From an uncultured Alphaproteobacteria bacterium (GTDB taxonomy: Bacteria > Pseudomonadota > Alphaproteobacteria > HIMB59 > GCA-002718135): DNA of 64,000 bases. Made by a program: the position numbers and the translations under genes. Every line of letters begins with the position of its first letter. Positions within the stretch are counted from its first letter, which is position 1. The notes under the pieces are model-generated. The model saw only the letters and a program-made list of their open reading frames with translations. It was not told the origin of the DNA and ran no database searches. This document shows, one piece after another, positions 27,415 through 35,715 of this stretch. The DNA lies in NCBI GenBank assembly GCA_902612805.1, contig CACMEY010000003.1, forward strand, positions 62,001 through 126,000. Direction: 5' to 3'.

Positions 27415-28224
27415 ATGGCAAAAATTAAAATAGCAGTTGCAGGTTGTCTTGGCAGAATGGGTCAGGAAATATCGAAACAAATTTTACAAAATAAAAATTT
27501 AGAATTTGTTGGTGGTTTTGAATACAAAAAACATAAAGATATAAACAAACCTTTAAACAAAGTTTCAAGTATACATTCTGCAAAATTAGTTACAGCTAAT
27601 GCAGCCCAGTTAATCAAAGAAGCAAATGTCATAATTGATTTTACAACACCTGAGTCCACTTTAGATAATCTTAAGATCGCTTCTGCAAATAATACAGCAG
27701 TTGTTATTGGTACAACCGGAATGACGGATGCACAAAAAAAGAAAGTAAAAAGTTATTCTAAAAAAATACCTATACTAATGTCGTCTAACATGAGTTTGGG
27801 TGTTAACTTACTATTTAACTTAGTAAAACAAACAGCATCAGCTCTAAAAGATACTGATTATGATATTGAAATTGCTGAGACTCACCATAAACATAAAAAA
27901 GATGCCCCTTCTGGAACTGCATTATCTTTGGGTGATTATGCTGCTGAAGGTAGAAAAACTAAATTAAATAAATCAAAAGTTTTAGATCGTACAAAAAAAC
28001 TAACATCTAGAAAAAAAGGCGACATTGGTTTTTCTGTCACAAGAGGCGGTGAAATTGCAGGTGAGCACACAGTAAGTTTTATAGGATCAAATGACAGAAT
28101 AGATTTGGTGCATAAGGCTAATAACAGATCAATTTTTGTAACAGGCGCTATTGATGCTGCAGTATTTGTATCAAAGAAAAAAATGGGATTTTTTTCTATG
28201 AATGATTTGATTTCTTTAAAATAA
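27415..28224 (+). CDS. dapB: 4-hydroxy-tetrahydrodipicolinate reductase
   Basis: DapB performs NAD(P)H-dependent reduction in the diaminopimelate/lysine pathway. The 269-residue product has the nucleotide-binding AVAGCLGRMGQEI, IDFTTPESTLDNL and VIGTTGMTD. The family signature ETHHKHKKDAPSGTAL contains the catalytic histidine and lysine. Further motifs are FSVTRGGEIAGEHTVSF and FVTGAIDAAVFVS. It follows dnaJ after 41 bp; dnaK-dnaJ-dapB is a common alphaproteobacterial arrangement. Confidence 0.98.
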   Translation: MAKIKIAVAGCLGRMGQEISKQILQNKNLEFVGGFEYKKHKDINKPLNKVSSIHSAKLVTANAAQLIKEANVIIDFTTPESTLDNLKIASANNTAVVIGTTGMTDAQKKKVKSYSKKIPILMSSNMSLGVNLLFNLVKQTASALKDTDYDIEIAETHHKHKKDAPSGTALSLGDYAAEGRKTKLNKSKVLDRTKKLTSRKKGDIGFSVTRGGEIAGEHTVSFIGSNDRIDLVHKANNRSIFVTGAIDAAVFVSKKKMGFFSMNDLISLK

Positions 28225-28244
28225 ATATCTTGAAATTTTAATGT

Positions 28245-29333
28245 ATGAGTAAAGATATTCCATACTTTCCTAATAGAGAAATTGAGGGCGGCTGGAGACT
28301 CATATCAGCTGATCACGCATCAGAATTACTAAATATTAATTTTAATTTAATTGAACTAGAAATAAAACGCCAACAATTGTTTTTTGGAAACCATCCTCAA
28401 AGTACAGTCATTATTAAAGATGGCTATTTAGTTTATGAAAATCATAGTTTCATGACATTGCCGCAAAGTCGTTTTGATATATGGTCTTGTACAAAATCAT
28501 TCACTGGAATTGCATGGATGTTTTTATTAGAAGAAATAAAAAAAAATAAATCTAAAAAAAATTTAGATATAAATTTACAAACTCCTATATATAATTTTCT
28601 TCCAAAAGATTTTATAAAAAACGACTCAAGAAAAAAAAATATAAATTTACACCATTTATTGTCTATGACTTCAGGTTTAAAAGGAGAAAATAATGATATT
28701 TATGGCTTAGTGACTGGACCTCAAAATGGTCCATTTGAATTTGCTATTGGAAAATGTGAGAATAGATATGGAAAGTCAGTCGATATTTTATCTTCTGAAC
28801 CTGGAAAACAATGGGGATATTCTGATCCAGCAGTAGCTTTACTTTCATTTGTTTTTTTTGAAATAACAAAAAAAAATATTCATGAATATTTATATGAAAA
28901 ACTTTTTAGAATAATTGGTATAGAGAACGCTAGTTGGGATATTCATGGCGGTGGAAATTTTTTAGGTCCATTTACCTCATCGCATGTTGGTCTTCACATT
29001 TCAGCCAGAGATTTATCACGCTTTGGATATTTCATGCTAAAAAAAGGACAATGGAATAACATTAATATATTATCTTCAGATTATATAGACCGAGCAACTA
29101 CAAAATCACAAAATTTAAATTCATCGTACGGATATCAATTTTGGATAAATTCAGACGGCCTTCGATGGCCATCTTTACCAAGAGACACTTATGCTTTGGA
29201 AGGATACAACTCTAATAGATGTTATATTATACCATCTTATGATTTAATAATAACGAGAATTGGATCTGGGCCATCAGAATGGAATGAACAAAATTTTGTA
29301 AATAATATTTTTAAAAGTTTTAAAAAAAATTAA
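28245..29333 (+). CDS. Serine hydrolase of the beta-lactamase/class C-like family
   Basis: The 362-residue protein has the PF00144-type serine motif S81-C-T-K84 in DIWSCTKSFTGIAWM, LLSMTSGL, a YSDPAVALLSF stretch where the second motif Y-x-N becomes Y-S-D, and a late HVGLHISARDLSRFGYFML segment. Relatives include esterases, D-aminopeptidases and true class C beta-lactamases, so the substrate cannot be stated. No signal peptide is visible. It lies 20 bp after dapB and meets the DUF2244 gene tail to tail with a four-base overlap. Confidence 0.85.
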   Translation: MSKDIPYFPNREIEGGWRLISADHASELLNINFNLIELEIKRQQLFFGNHPQSTVIIKDGYLVYENHSFMTLPQSRFDIWSCTKSFTGIAWMFLLEEIKKNKSKKNLDINLQTPIYNFLPKDFIKNDSRKKNINLHHLLSMTSGLKGENNDIYGLVTGPQNGPFEFAIGKCENRYGKSVDILSSEPGKQWGYSDPAVALLSFVFFEITKKNIHEYLYEKLFRIIGIENASWDIHGGGNFLGPFTSSHVGLHISARDLSRFGYFMLKKGQWNNINILSSDYIDRATTKSQNLNSSYGYQFWINSDGLRWPSLPRDTYALEGYNSNRCYIIPSYDLIITRIGSGPSEWNEQNFVNNIFKSFKKN

Positions 29334-29776
29334 TATAAATTTAATTGTTTTTTAATTCTTAAATATAAACCCTCTTTTAAATCAGCATGCAAGAAAGTTG
29401 CAACTTCAGTTTCTTTATCTGATTCTCTAATTGATAACTTGGAAGTATTTTTAAATTTTGTAAAAAAAACTTTAGACCAATAAGTGCTGAATTTAGATGA
29501 ATGTAAAAGTTTATCACCTTTATATTTTCTTATAGATATTTCTTTTTGATTAATGTTAATTTCATCCTTAATATTTTTTTCTTTGAAATATAAACGGATT
29601 AAATAAAAAATAATCAGATATTCAAGTCCAAGAAATATAGATACAGGCCATGCACCTTGTACAATAAGAAAAATAGAGAATAATGAAATCCAACTTATAA
29701 AAATAATTCCTAAAACTAAAAAGACTGATTTAGAACAGCTTTGATAGGGTCTTATATTTTCATTTAATGAATTCAT
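29330..29776 (-). CDS. DUF2244 membrane protein
   Basis: The 148-residue protein has two membrane segments (SVFLVLGIIFISWISLFSIF and VSIFLGLEYLIIFYLIRLYF) joined by the short loop QGAWP. A soluble C-terminal domain has a Y-W-S-K-V-F pattern. The initial IRPYQSCSK, the GAWPV loop and the conserved tryptophan after the second helix agree with DUF2244, found widely in alphaproteobacteria, sometimes near cytochrome oxidase genes. Function unknown. Confidence 0.75.
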   Translation of the reverse strand: MNSLNENIRPYQSCSKSVFLVLGIIFISWISLFSIFLIVQGAWPVSIFLGLEYLIIFYLIRLYFKEKNIKDEININQKEISIRKYKGDKLLHSSKFSTYWSKVFFTKFKNTSKLSIRESDKETEVATFLHADLKEGLYLRIKKQLNLY

Positions 29777-29988
29777 AATTTGACATTAATATAAAATAAC
29801 CTTTCTGATAAAGGGACATATGTGCACAGATATTTAATCGATAATTTACAGTTTATTATTAATTTATAATTGCTTCCAAATCCTAAAAAATGGCTAAATT
29901 CCTTTGATCTCTTGCTAATTTAGTAAGGAACATATACATGCATCCCCGAAAAAATATTAAGTAATAATCCTTATTTAATGGTGGCTTG
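29777..29988. other. Intergenic region upstream of pyruvate carboxylase
   Basis: This 212-bp gap holds the divergent promoters of the DUF2244 gene and pyc. Visible elements are an 8-bp palindrome TGTGCACA (29821-29828) within an imperfect ATA-TGTGCACA-GAT setting, and a short CCTTT/AAAGG dyad (29800-29814). No RNA gene or clear promoter was recognised. Confidence 0.4.
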
Positions 29989-32900
29989 ATGAAAAAAATT
30001 AGTAAAATTTTAGCAGCAAACAGAAGTGAAATTGCTATTCGAATTTTTAGAGCCGCCGAAGAGTCTGGTATTAAAACAGCTGCTATTTATTCTAAAGAAG
30101 ATCGTTTTGCTATTCACCGATTTAAAACAGATGAAAGTTATTTAGTTGGTGAAGGCAAAGGCCCAATACAAGCATATTTGGACATAGACTCGATTATTAA
30201 AATTGCTAAAGATGCAAAGGTTGATGCTATCCATCCAGGTTATGGATTTTTATCTGAGAGCCCTGAACTAGCTGAGCAGTGTGAAAAAAATGACATAACA
30301 TTTATTGGGCCTAGTAAAGAAATATTAAAAAGATTTGGAAATAAAACTGAAGCTAAAAAAGTTGCGGAAGAAGCAAAGGTAAGCACTGTTCCATCTGTTC
30401 TTGTAACAAAAGAAAATTTAGAAAGTGTTGAAAAAGAAGTTGAGAAAATTGGATATCCAGTAATTGTTAAAGCTAGTTGGGGCGGCGGCGGTCGAGGAAT
30501 GCGTGTTGTTAGATCAAGTAGCGAATTAATAGATCAGATTACAACTGCTCAAAGTGAGTCACTTAAAGCTTTTGGAAAAGATGAAGTATTTATAGAAAAA
30601 TTTTTAGAAGATGCTGCGCACATTGAAGTTCAAATTTTAGGTGACAGACATGGAAATATTCTACATCTTTTTGAAAGAGATTGTTCTCTTCAAAGAAGGC
30701 ATCAAAAGATTATTGAAAGAGCACCTGCACATTTTCTTGAAAATAAAACTCGAGAAGAAATTTGTAACGCTGCAATTAAAATTGCAAAACAAGTTAAATA
30801 TTTTGGTGCAGGGACTGTTGAATTTTTGTATGATAAAAAATCTGGTGAATTTTATTTCATTGAAGTTAACCCAAGAATTCAAGTTGAGCATACAGTAACC
30901 GAAGAAGTAACTGGTATTGATATTGTAAAAGCTCAAATTAAAATTGCAGAAGGAGAAAAAATTGGTAGTCATCCAGCTCTTCCTAAACAAGAAGACATTT
31001 ATCTAAACGGATTTGCTATTCAATGTAGAGTTACTACCGAAGATCCGCTTAATAATTTTATGCCAGATTATGGGAAGATAATGACTTACCGATCAGCCGC
31101 TGGCTTTGGAGTCAGATTAGATGCAGCAAATGCTTCTTCAGGTTCAATCATCACACCGTATTATGATTCTTTACTTGTAAAAGTAACAACTTGGGCAAAG
31201 CATCAAGACGACTGTATTAAAAGAATGGATAGGGCTTTAAGAGAATTTAGAATTAGAGGTGTTAAAACAAATTTAGTCTTTCTAGAGTCTCTTATAAACA
31301 ATAAAGATTTCCTTGAAGGAAATTACAATACCAATTTTGTGGATACTAAAAAAGAGCTCTATGCTTACAATCCGCAAAAAGATCGAGCATCAAAAATTGT
31401 ATCTTATCTTGGAAATATAATTGTGAATGGACACAATGATATATCTGGAAGAGTCAGTAGCAATAAGACTGTAGAAGTTCAAATTCCTATTTCAAACACT
31501 AAAAGTGAAAAAAATAATTATGTAAAAGATTTACAAACTTTAGGTCCAGAAAAATTTGCAAAAAAAATTAAAGAAACACCCTACACCCTAATTACTGACA
31601 CTACGATGCGTGATGCACACCAATCGCTGCTTGCTACAAGAATGAGAACAGATGATCTTATTAACATTGCTGAATATTATAGTGAAAATCTAAGCAATTT
31701 ATTCTCATTAGAATGTTGGGGTGGTGCAACGTTTGATACATCGATGCGTTTTTTAAAAGAGGATCCTTGGGATAGATTAGCAAGATTAAACAAAAGGGCA
31801 CCTAACCTTCTTAAACAAATGCTCTTTAGAGGATCTAATGCTGTTGGATATAAAAATTATCCTGATAACGTTGTTAAACATTTCATTCAACAATCAGCAG
31901 AAGCTGGAATTGATGTATTCCGAGTGTTTGACTCATTAAATCTAATTGATAATATGCGTGTTGCAATTGATGAAGTCCGCAATCAAAGTAAAGTTTGTGA
32001 AGGAACTATCTGTTACACAAATGATGTAACTGATCCAAATGAGAAAAAATATACATTAAAATATTATATTGATCTTGTTAAAGATTTAGAGAAAGCAGGA
32101 GCACATATTATCGCTATTAAAGATATGGCGGGATTAGCAAAACCTAATGCTATAAAAAAATTAGTAAACGAAATCAAACAAACAACTGATCTTCCAATTC
32201 ATTTTCATACTCACGATACATCTGGCACCTCATCAGCTTCAGTTCTAGCTGCTATAGAAGAAAAGGTAGATATCGTGGATCTTGCAATTGATTCGATGAG
32301 TGGATTAACATCACAACCTGCACTTGGATCTATCGTATCTATAATGAAACAAAATCATCAAGACCCCAAACTTGATGAAGAGGCTATAAGAACACTATCT
32401 TTATATTGGGAACAAGTTCGTCAAAATTATCATGCATTTGAAACCGATTTCAAAGGCGGTAGTTCTGATGTGTATCTTCACCAAATGCCTGGTGGTCAGT
32501 TTACAAATTTAAAAGAACAAGCGAGATCATTGGGAATTACAACTGATAAGTGGGGAATGGTTGCTAATAAATATGCAGAGGTAAACCAACTTTTTGGTGA
32601 TATTGTTAAAGTTACACCTTCTTCTAAAATTGTAGGTGATATGGCGCTCTATATGATTGCTAATGATTTATCCAAAGAAGATGTGTTAGACCCAAAAAAA
32701 GAAATCTCTTTTCCTGCTTCAGTCATCGAATTTTTTAAAGGGGAGATTGGTATACCTCAAGGAGGTTTTCCAAAAGAACTACAAAAGAAAGTTCTTGGTG
32801 ATACTAAACCTTTATCAAAAAGACCTGGGGAAATTTTAGAATCAGTTGATTTAGATAAAGAAGCCAAAATTTTAGAAGATGAAATAGGGATGAAAATTAA

Positions 32901-33429
32901 TCAAACACATCTAGCGTCTTACTTAATGTATCCAAAAGTTTTTAAAGATTATGTTGATCACTTTAAGGAGTTTAGTGATACATCAATTCTTTCAACAGAA
33001 TTATTTTTTTATGGTCCTCAACAAGATAAAGAATACACAATAGAAATTGATAAAGGAAAAAACCTTATCTTAAGATATTTAGCGAAAAGTGAAGTTAATA
33101 GTAATGGAAAGTGCTCCGTGTTTTTTGAAATTAACGGACAACCAAGAACAATAGATATAGAAAATAAAGAATTTTCAAAAAATATAACACAAAGAGCTAA
33201 AGCAGATGATAATAATTCAGATCACGTTGGATCACCTTTACCGGGTCAGGTTGCAAAAATATTCGTTCAATCAGGTAGTAAAGTTATTAAGGGTGATAAG
33301 TTACTAGTGATCGAGGCTATGAAAATGGAAACTACAATAAACGCTGATAAAAGTGGAACAATCAAATCAATTAATGTTGCATCTGGCGATAATGTGGAAA
33401 CCAAAGATTTGCTTGTTGAAATTAGCTAG
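29989..33429 (+). CDS. pyc: Pyruvate carboxylase, single-chain
   Basis: Biotin- and ATP-dependent carboxylation of pyruvate to oxaloacetate, refilling the TCA cycle. The 1146-residue enzyme has all four parts in order: biotin carboxylase (KILAANRSEIAIRIFRAAEE start, ASWGGGGRGMRVV ATP loop, FIEVNPRIQVEHTVTEEVTG), carboxyltransferase TIM barrel (LITDTTMRDAHQSLLATRM, IHFHTHDTSG), the PYC/OADA-type domain, and biotin carrier with the biotinyl-lysine motif VIEAMKMETT near the C-terminus. ATG at 29989 was used; a TTG just before it also opens the frame. It meets a convergent lipoprotein gene with an eight-base overlap. Confidence 0.97.
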   Translation: MKKISKILAANRSEIAIRIFRAAEESGIKTAAIYSKEDRFAIHRFKTDESYLVGEGKGPIQAYLDIDSIIKIAKDAKVDAIHPGYGFLSESPELAEQCEKNDITFIGPSKEILKRFGNKTEAKKVAEEAKVSTVPSVLVTKENLESVEKEVEKIGYPVIVKASWGGGGRGMRVVRSSSELIDQITTAQSESLKAFGKDEVFIEKFLEDAAHIEVQILGDRHGNILHLFERDCSLQRRHQKIIERAPAHFLENKTREEICNAAIKIAKQVKYFGAGTVEFLYDKKSGEFYFIEVNPRIQVEHTVTEEVTGIDIVKAQIKIAEGEKIGSHPALPKQEDIYLNGFAIQCRVTTEDPLNNFMPDYGKIMTYRSAAGFGVRLDAANASSGSIITPYYDSLLVKVTTWAKHQDDCIKRMDRALREFRIRGVKTNLVFLESLINNKDFLEGNYNTNFVDTKKELYAYNPQKDRASKIVSYLGNIIVNGHNDISGRVSSNKTVEVQIPISNTKSEKNNYVKDLQTLGPEKFAKKIKETPYTLITDTTMRDAHQSLLATRMRTDDLINIAEYYSENLSNLFSLECWGGATFDTSMRFLKEDPWDRLARLNKRAPNLLKQMLFRGSNAVGYKNYPDNVVKHFIQQSAEAGIDVFRVFDSLNLIDNMRVAIDEVRNQSKVCEGTICYTNDVTDPNEKKYTLKYYIDLVKDLEKAGAHIIAIKDMAGLAKPNAIKKLVNEIKQTTDLPIHFHTHDTSGTSSASVLAAIEEKVDIVDLAIDSMSGLTSQPALGSIVSIMKQNHQDPKLDEEAIRTLSLYWEQVRQNYHAFETDFKGGSSDVYLHQMPGGQFTNLKEQARSLGITTDKWGMVANKYAEVNQLFGDIVKVTPSSKIVGDMALYMIANDLSKEDVLDPKKEISFPASVIEFFKGEIGIPQGGFPKELQKKVLGDTKPLSKRPGEILESVDLDKEAKILEDEIGMKINQTHLASYLMYPKVFKDYVDHFKEFSDTSILSTELFFYGPQQDKEYTIEIDKGKNLILRYLAKSEVNSNGKCSVFFEINGQPRTIDIENKEFSKNITQRAKADDNNSDHVGSPLPGQVAKIFVQSGSKVIKGDKLLVIEAMKMETTINADKSGTIKSINVASGDNVETKDLLVEIS

Positions 33430-33907
33430 TAAAGTCATATTCTTTATAACATTCTTCTATCGAGTTCTTTGTATTTATAAGCTCTCCTAAAGAGTCTCGA
33501 AATTCAAAATATTCTACTCTCTTAATATTTGAGTTTATATTAAAGAAGATAAACAACCTACATGAACTACTATCATATCGCATCATATGCACCGAGCCAT
33601 CAGATCGTGCTAAATTAGGCTGTCCTAGTTTTTGTTTAATCTCAGCAAGTTGTTTTCCCATGAAATTTATTTCTGCAATTTTTTGCTGCTCCTTAACTAT
33701 AATTTTTTCCTCTTCTTTTTCTTCAGTGATAATCTGTTGTTCTTCAACAATAGTTTTATCTTCAATAATTTCTGGTTCTTTTTTTATAATAGTTTCTTCA
33801 ACTTTATCTTTTACTACCGCCCCAACTTTAACGACTTCTCTTCCAACTTCAATAGTCGTACAGCTAGATAAAAACACTAATGTTAAAAAATAAATTGATA
33901 ACCGCAT
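33422..33907 (-). CDS. Small lipoprotein with charged linker, unknown function
   Basis: The 161-residue product has a good lipoprotein signal (FLTLVFLSSC, lipid attachment at Cys16). A long Glu/Lys/Val-rich linker (about 30-85) follows, then a small domain with IKQKLGQPNLARSDG, HMMRYDSSSCRLFIFF and VEYFEFRD, closing with a cysteine in IEECYKEY. The domain resembles the short SmpA/BamE-like folds found in alphaproteobacterial lipoproteins, but I cannot assign it. It faces pyc convergently and is divergent from upp across 35 bp. Confidence 0.75.
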   Translation of the reverse strand: MRLSIYFLTLVFLSSCTTIEVGREVVKVGAVVKDKVEETIIKKEPEIIEDKTIVEEQQIITEEKEEEKIIVKEQQKIAEINFMGKQLAEIKQKLGQPNLARSDGSVHMMRYDSSSCRLFIFFNINSNIKRVEYFEFRDSLGELINTKNSIEECYKEYDFTS

Positions 33908-33942
33908 TGCTCTTAGTGGGATTTCTATATATGTAATCGCAT

Positions 33943-34563
33943 ATGATTACAGTAATTAAATCACCATTCGTTCAATACAAATTAACAATTTTACGAAATA
34001 AAAAAACATCAAATACTGTTTTTAGACAAACTATGAATGAAATAAGCTACCTCATTGCTTCTGATGTTCTTCAATACGTTCCATTTAAAAAACAAACAAT
34101 TGAAACACCTCTAAAAAAAATGAGTGGTACAGCCTTGGGTCAACCCATAATTTTGGTTCCAATTTTACGTGCCGGTTTAGGGTTACTTGAGGGGTTTGCA
34201 AAGTTTTTACCGGAAGCTGAAAAAGGTCATATAGGTTTATACCGTGACGAACAAACTTATGAGCCTGTAGAATATCTCTTTAAACTACCTAGAGTTAAAA
34301 ATAAAAAAGTGTTGATCTTAGATCCAATGTTGGCCACAGGTAATTCTTCAATTGCTGCAATCAATTTAATAAAAAATAAAGGCGTTAATATTAAAGATAT
34401 ATTTTTGGTATCTTTGCTAGCTGCTCCTGAGGGTATAAAAAATATCCAAAAAAAGCAAAAAGGCATTCATATATTTACATGTAATATTGATGCGAAGTTG
34501 AATAAAAATAAGTTCATTGTACCAGGCTTAGGTGACGCAGGCGATAGGTACATGGGTACTTGA
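33943..34563 (+). CDS. upp: Uracil phosphoribosyltransferase
   Basis: Upp converts uracil and PRPP to UMP in pyrimidine salvage. The 206-residue product has GQPIILVPILRAGLGLLEGF, the PRPP-binding VLILDPMLATGNSSIAAI and the uracil-binding C-terminus IVPGLGDAGDRYMGT. All are characteristic of bacterial Upp. It stands 117 bp upstream of a nucleoside-type ABC transporter operon, consistent with salvage of imported nucleosides or bases. Confidence 0.97.
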   Translation: MITVIKSPFVQYKLTILRNKKTSNTVFRQTMNEISYLIASDVLQYVPFKKQTIETPLKKMSGTALGQPIILVPILRAGLGLLEGFAKFLPEAEKGHIGLYRDEQTYEPVEYLFKLPRVKNKKVLILDPMLATGNSSIAAINLIKNKGVNIKDIFLVSLLAAPEGIKNIQKKQKGIHIFTCNIDAKLNKNKFIVPGLGDAGDRYMGT

Positions 34564-34565
34564 AG

Positions 34566-34598
34566 TTATCCATAAAAAATCCTATTATTTATCCATAA
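34566..34598. repeat. Two direct repeats TTATCCATAA upstream of the nucleoside transporter
   Basis: TTATCCATAA occurs at 34566-34575 and again at 34589-34598, 23 bp start to start, that is about two helical turns. Two shorter TTATCAA words follow at 34621-34627 and 34635-34641. They sit between upp and the substrate-binding-protein gene. They could be operator repeats for the transporter. The first nine bases differ from the DnaA box TTATCCACA at one position. Confidence 0.45.
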
Positions 34599-34680
34599 TC
34601 TCATTTTTTAATGCATTTTTTTATCAAGAAAATGTTATCAATGAGATATCTATAATTCATATTTAAGGGGGATTTTTGGT

Positions 34681-35658
34681 ATGAAGAAAATTTTAAGTAT
34701 TTTTACAGTTTCTTTCGCTCTTGTCTTCTCTTCAAGTGCGTTCGCAAACACAATAGGAGTTGTTTATGACTCTGGTGGAAAATTTGACAAATCATTTAAC
34801 GAGTTAGCATTCAATACAGCTGAGAGAGTTGTTGATGAACTTGGCTGGGGTATGATTGAGTTTGAATCTGCAAACGACAATCAGATCGAGCAGGGTATGC
34901 GTAAGATTGCTGATAGAGGAGCAACAATGATCGTAGGAATGGGATTTGCTCAAGCTGATGCAGTTGCAGCAGTTTCAGCTGATTACCCAGATATAAAATT
35001 TGTTGCAGTTGATGTTTGTTGGTTAGACGATCCAAACAATAATATTTATCAAGCTTGTTATAAAGAACATGAAGGTTCTTTCTTAGTTGGAATGATGGCT
35101 GCTATGGCTTCTAAAAGTGGAACAATAGGTTTCGTTGGTGGAATGGATATTCCTCTGATTAGAAAATTCCAAGGTGGTTATGAGCAAGGTGCACAATATG
35201 TAAATCCAGATATAACTGTTTTAGCTAATATGACTGGAACTACAAACGAGGCATGGAATAACCCAACAAAAGGTGCAGAATTAACAAAAGCACAAATTGA
35301 TGGTGGTGCTGATGTTGTATACCAAGCTGCTGGTGGAACAGGTATTGGTGTTCTTCAAGCTGCGGCTGATGCCGGCATTATGGGTATCGGAGTTGACTCT
35401 AATCAAAACTGGATGCACCCAGGTAACATGTTAACATCTATGTTGAAGAGATTAGATCTAACAATTTTTGAACAAGCTAAAAATGTTGAGTCAGGCAGAT
35501 TTGAAGCTGGCATAAACATTCTTGGTCTTTCAGAAGGAATGGTTGGCTATGCAACTGAAGATGGAATGGTAACATCTGAAATGGCTGCTGCCGCAGATGC
35601 TGCTGCTGCAGATATTGCGAGCGGTGCTCTAGTTGTTGCTGACTGGTCACAAGAGTAG
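34681..35658 (+). CDS. BMP-family (PnrA-like) nucleoside-binding protein of an ABC transporter
   Basis: The 325-residue protein starts with a clear signal peptide (KKILSIFTVSFALVFSSSAFA). The mature N-terminus NTIGVVYDSGGKFDKSFNELAF is diagnostic of the basic-membrane-protein family that binds purine nucleosides. IADRGATMIVGMGFAQADAV, GTIGFVGGMDIPLIRKFQGGYE and GGTGIGVLQAA follow. A strong AAGGGGG ribosome site precedes the ATG, suggesting high expression, usual for a periplasmic binding protein. Its codon use and Gly/Ala content are richer than the neighbours. Next are the ATPase and two permeases. Substrate (nucleosides) is inferred from family and context. Confidence 0.93.
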   Translation: MKKILSIFTVSFALVFSSSAFANTIGVVYDSGGKFDKSFNELAFNTAERVVDELGWGMIEFESANDNQIEQGMRKIADRGATMIVGMGFAQADAVAAVSADYPDIKFVAVDVCWLDDPNNNIYQACYKEHEGSFLVGMMAAMASKSGTIGFVGGMDIPLIRKFQGGYEQGAQYVNPDITVLANMTGTTNEAWNNPTKGAELTKAQIDGGADVVYQAAGGTGIGVLQAAADAGIMGIGVDSNQNWMHPGNMLTSMLKRLDLTIFEQAKNVESGRFEAGINILGLSEGMVGYATEDGMVTSEMAAAADAAAADIASGALVVADWSQE

Positions 35659-35676
35659 ATACTAAAATAAATATTT

Positions 35677-35715
35677 GGTGAGACCAAAGATTAATAAATA
35701 ATTCATGGTCTCACC
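35677..35715 (+). promoter_or_regulatory. Intercistronic hairpin covering the start codon of the transporter ATPase gene
   Basis: GGTGAGACCA (35677-35686) and TGGTCTCACC (35706-35715) are perfect 10-bp inverted repeats with a 19-nt loop. The right arm overlaps the ATG at 35705-35707. In RNA the stem would bury the start codon and the first codons of the ATPase gene, and no good Shine-Dalgarno is seen before it. It may protect the 3' end of the binding-protein message, lower ATPase translation, or respond to a regulator. Confidence 0.7.

Noticed and set aside
30661-30990. Leftward 109-codon frame opposite pyc
   Set aside because: It mirrors the biotin carboxylase coding sequence and has Phe/Asn-rich composition typical of a shadow frame.
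34598-34647. Inverted repeat ATCTCATT/AATGAGAT as a riboswitch or attenuator
   Set aside because: The stem is only 8 bp with a 34-nt loop and no expression platform or known riboswitch core is visible.
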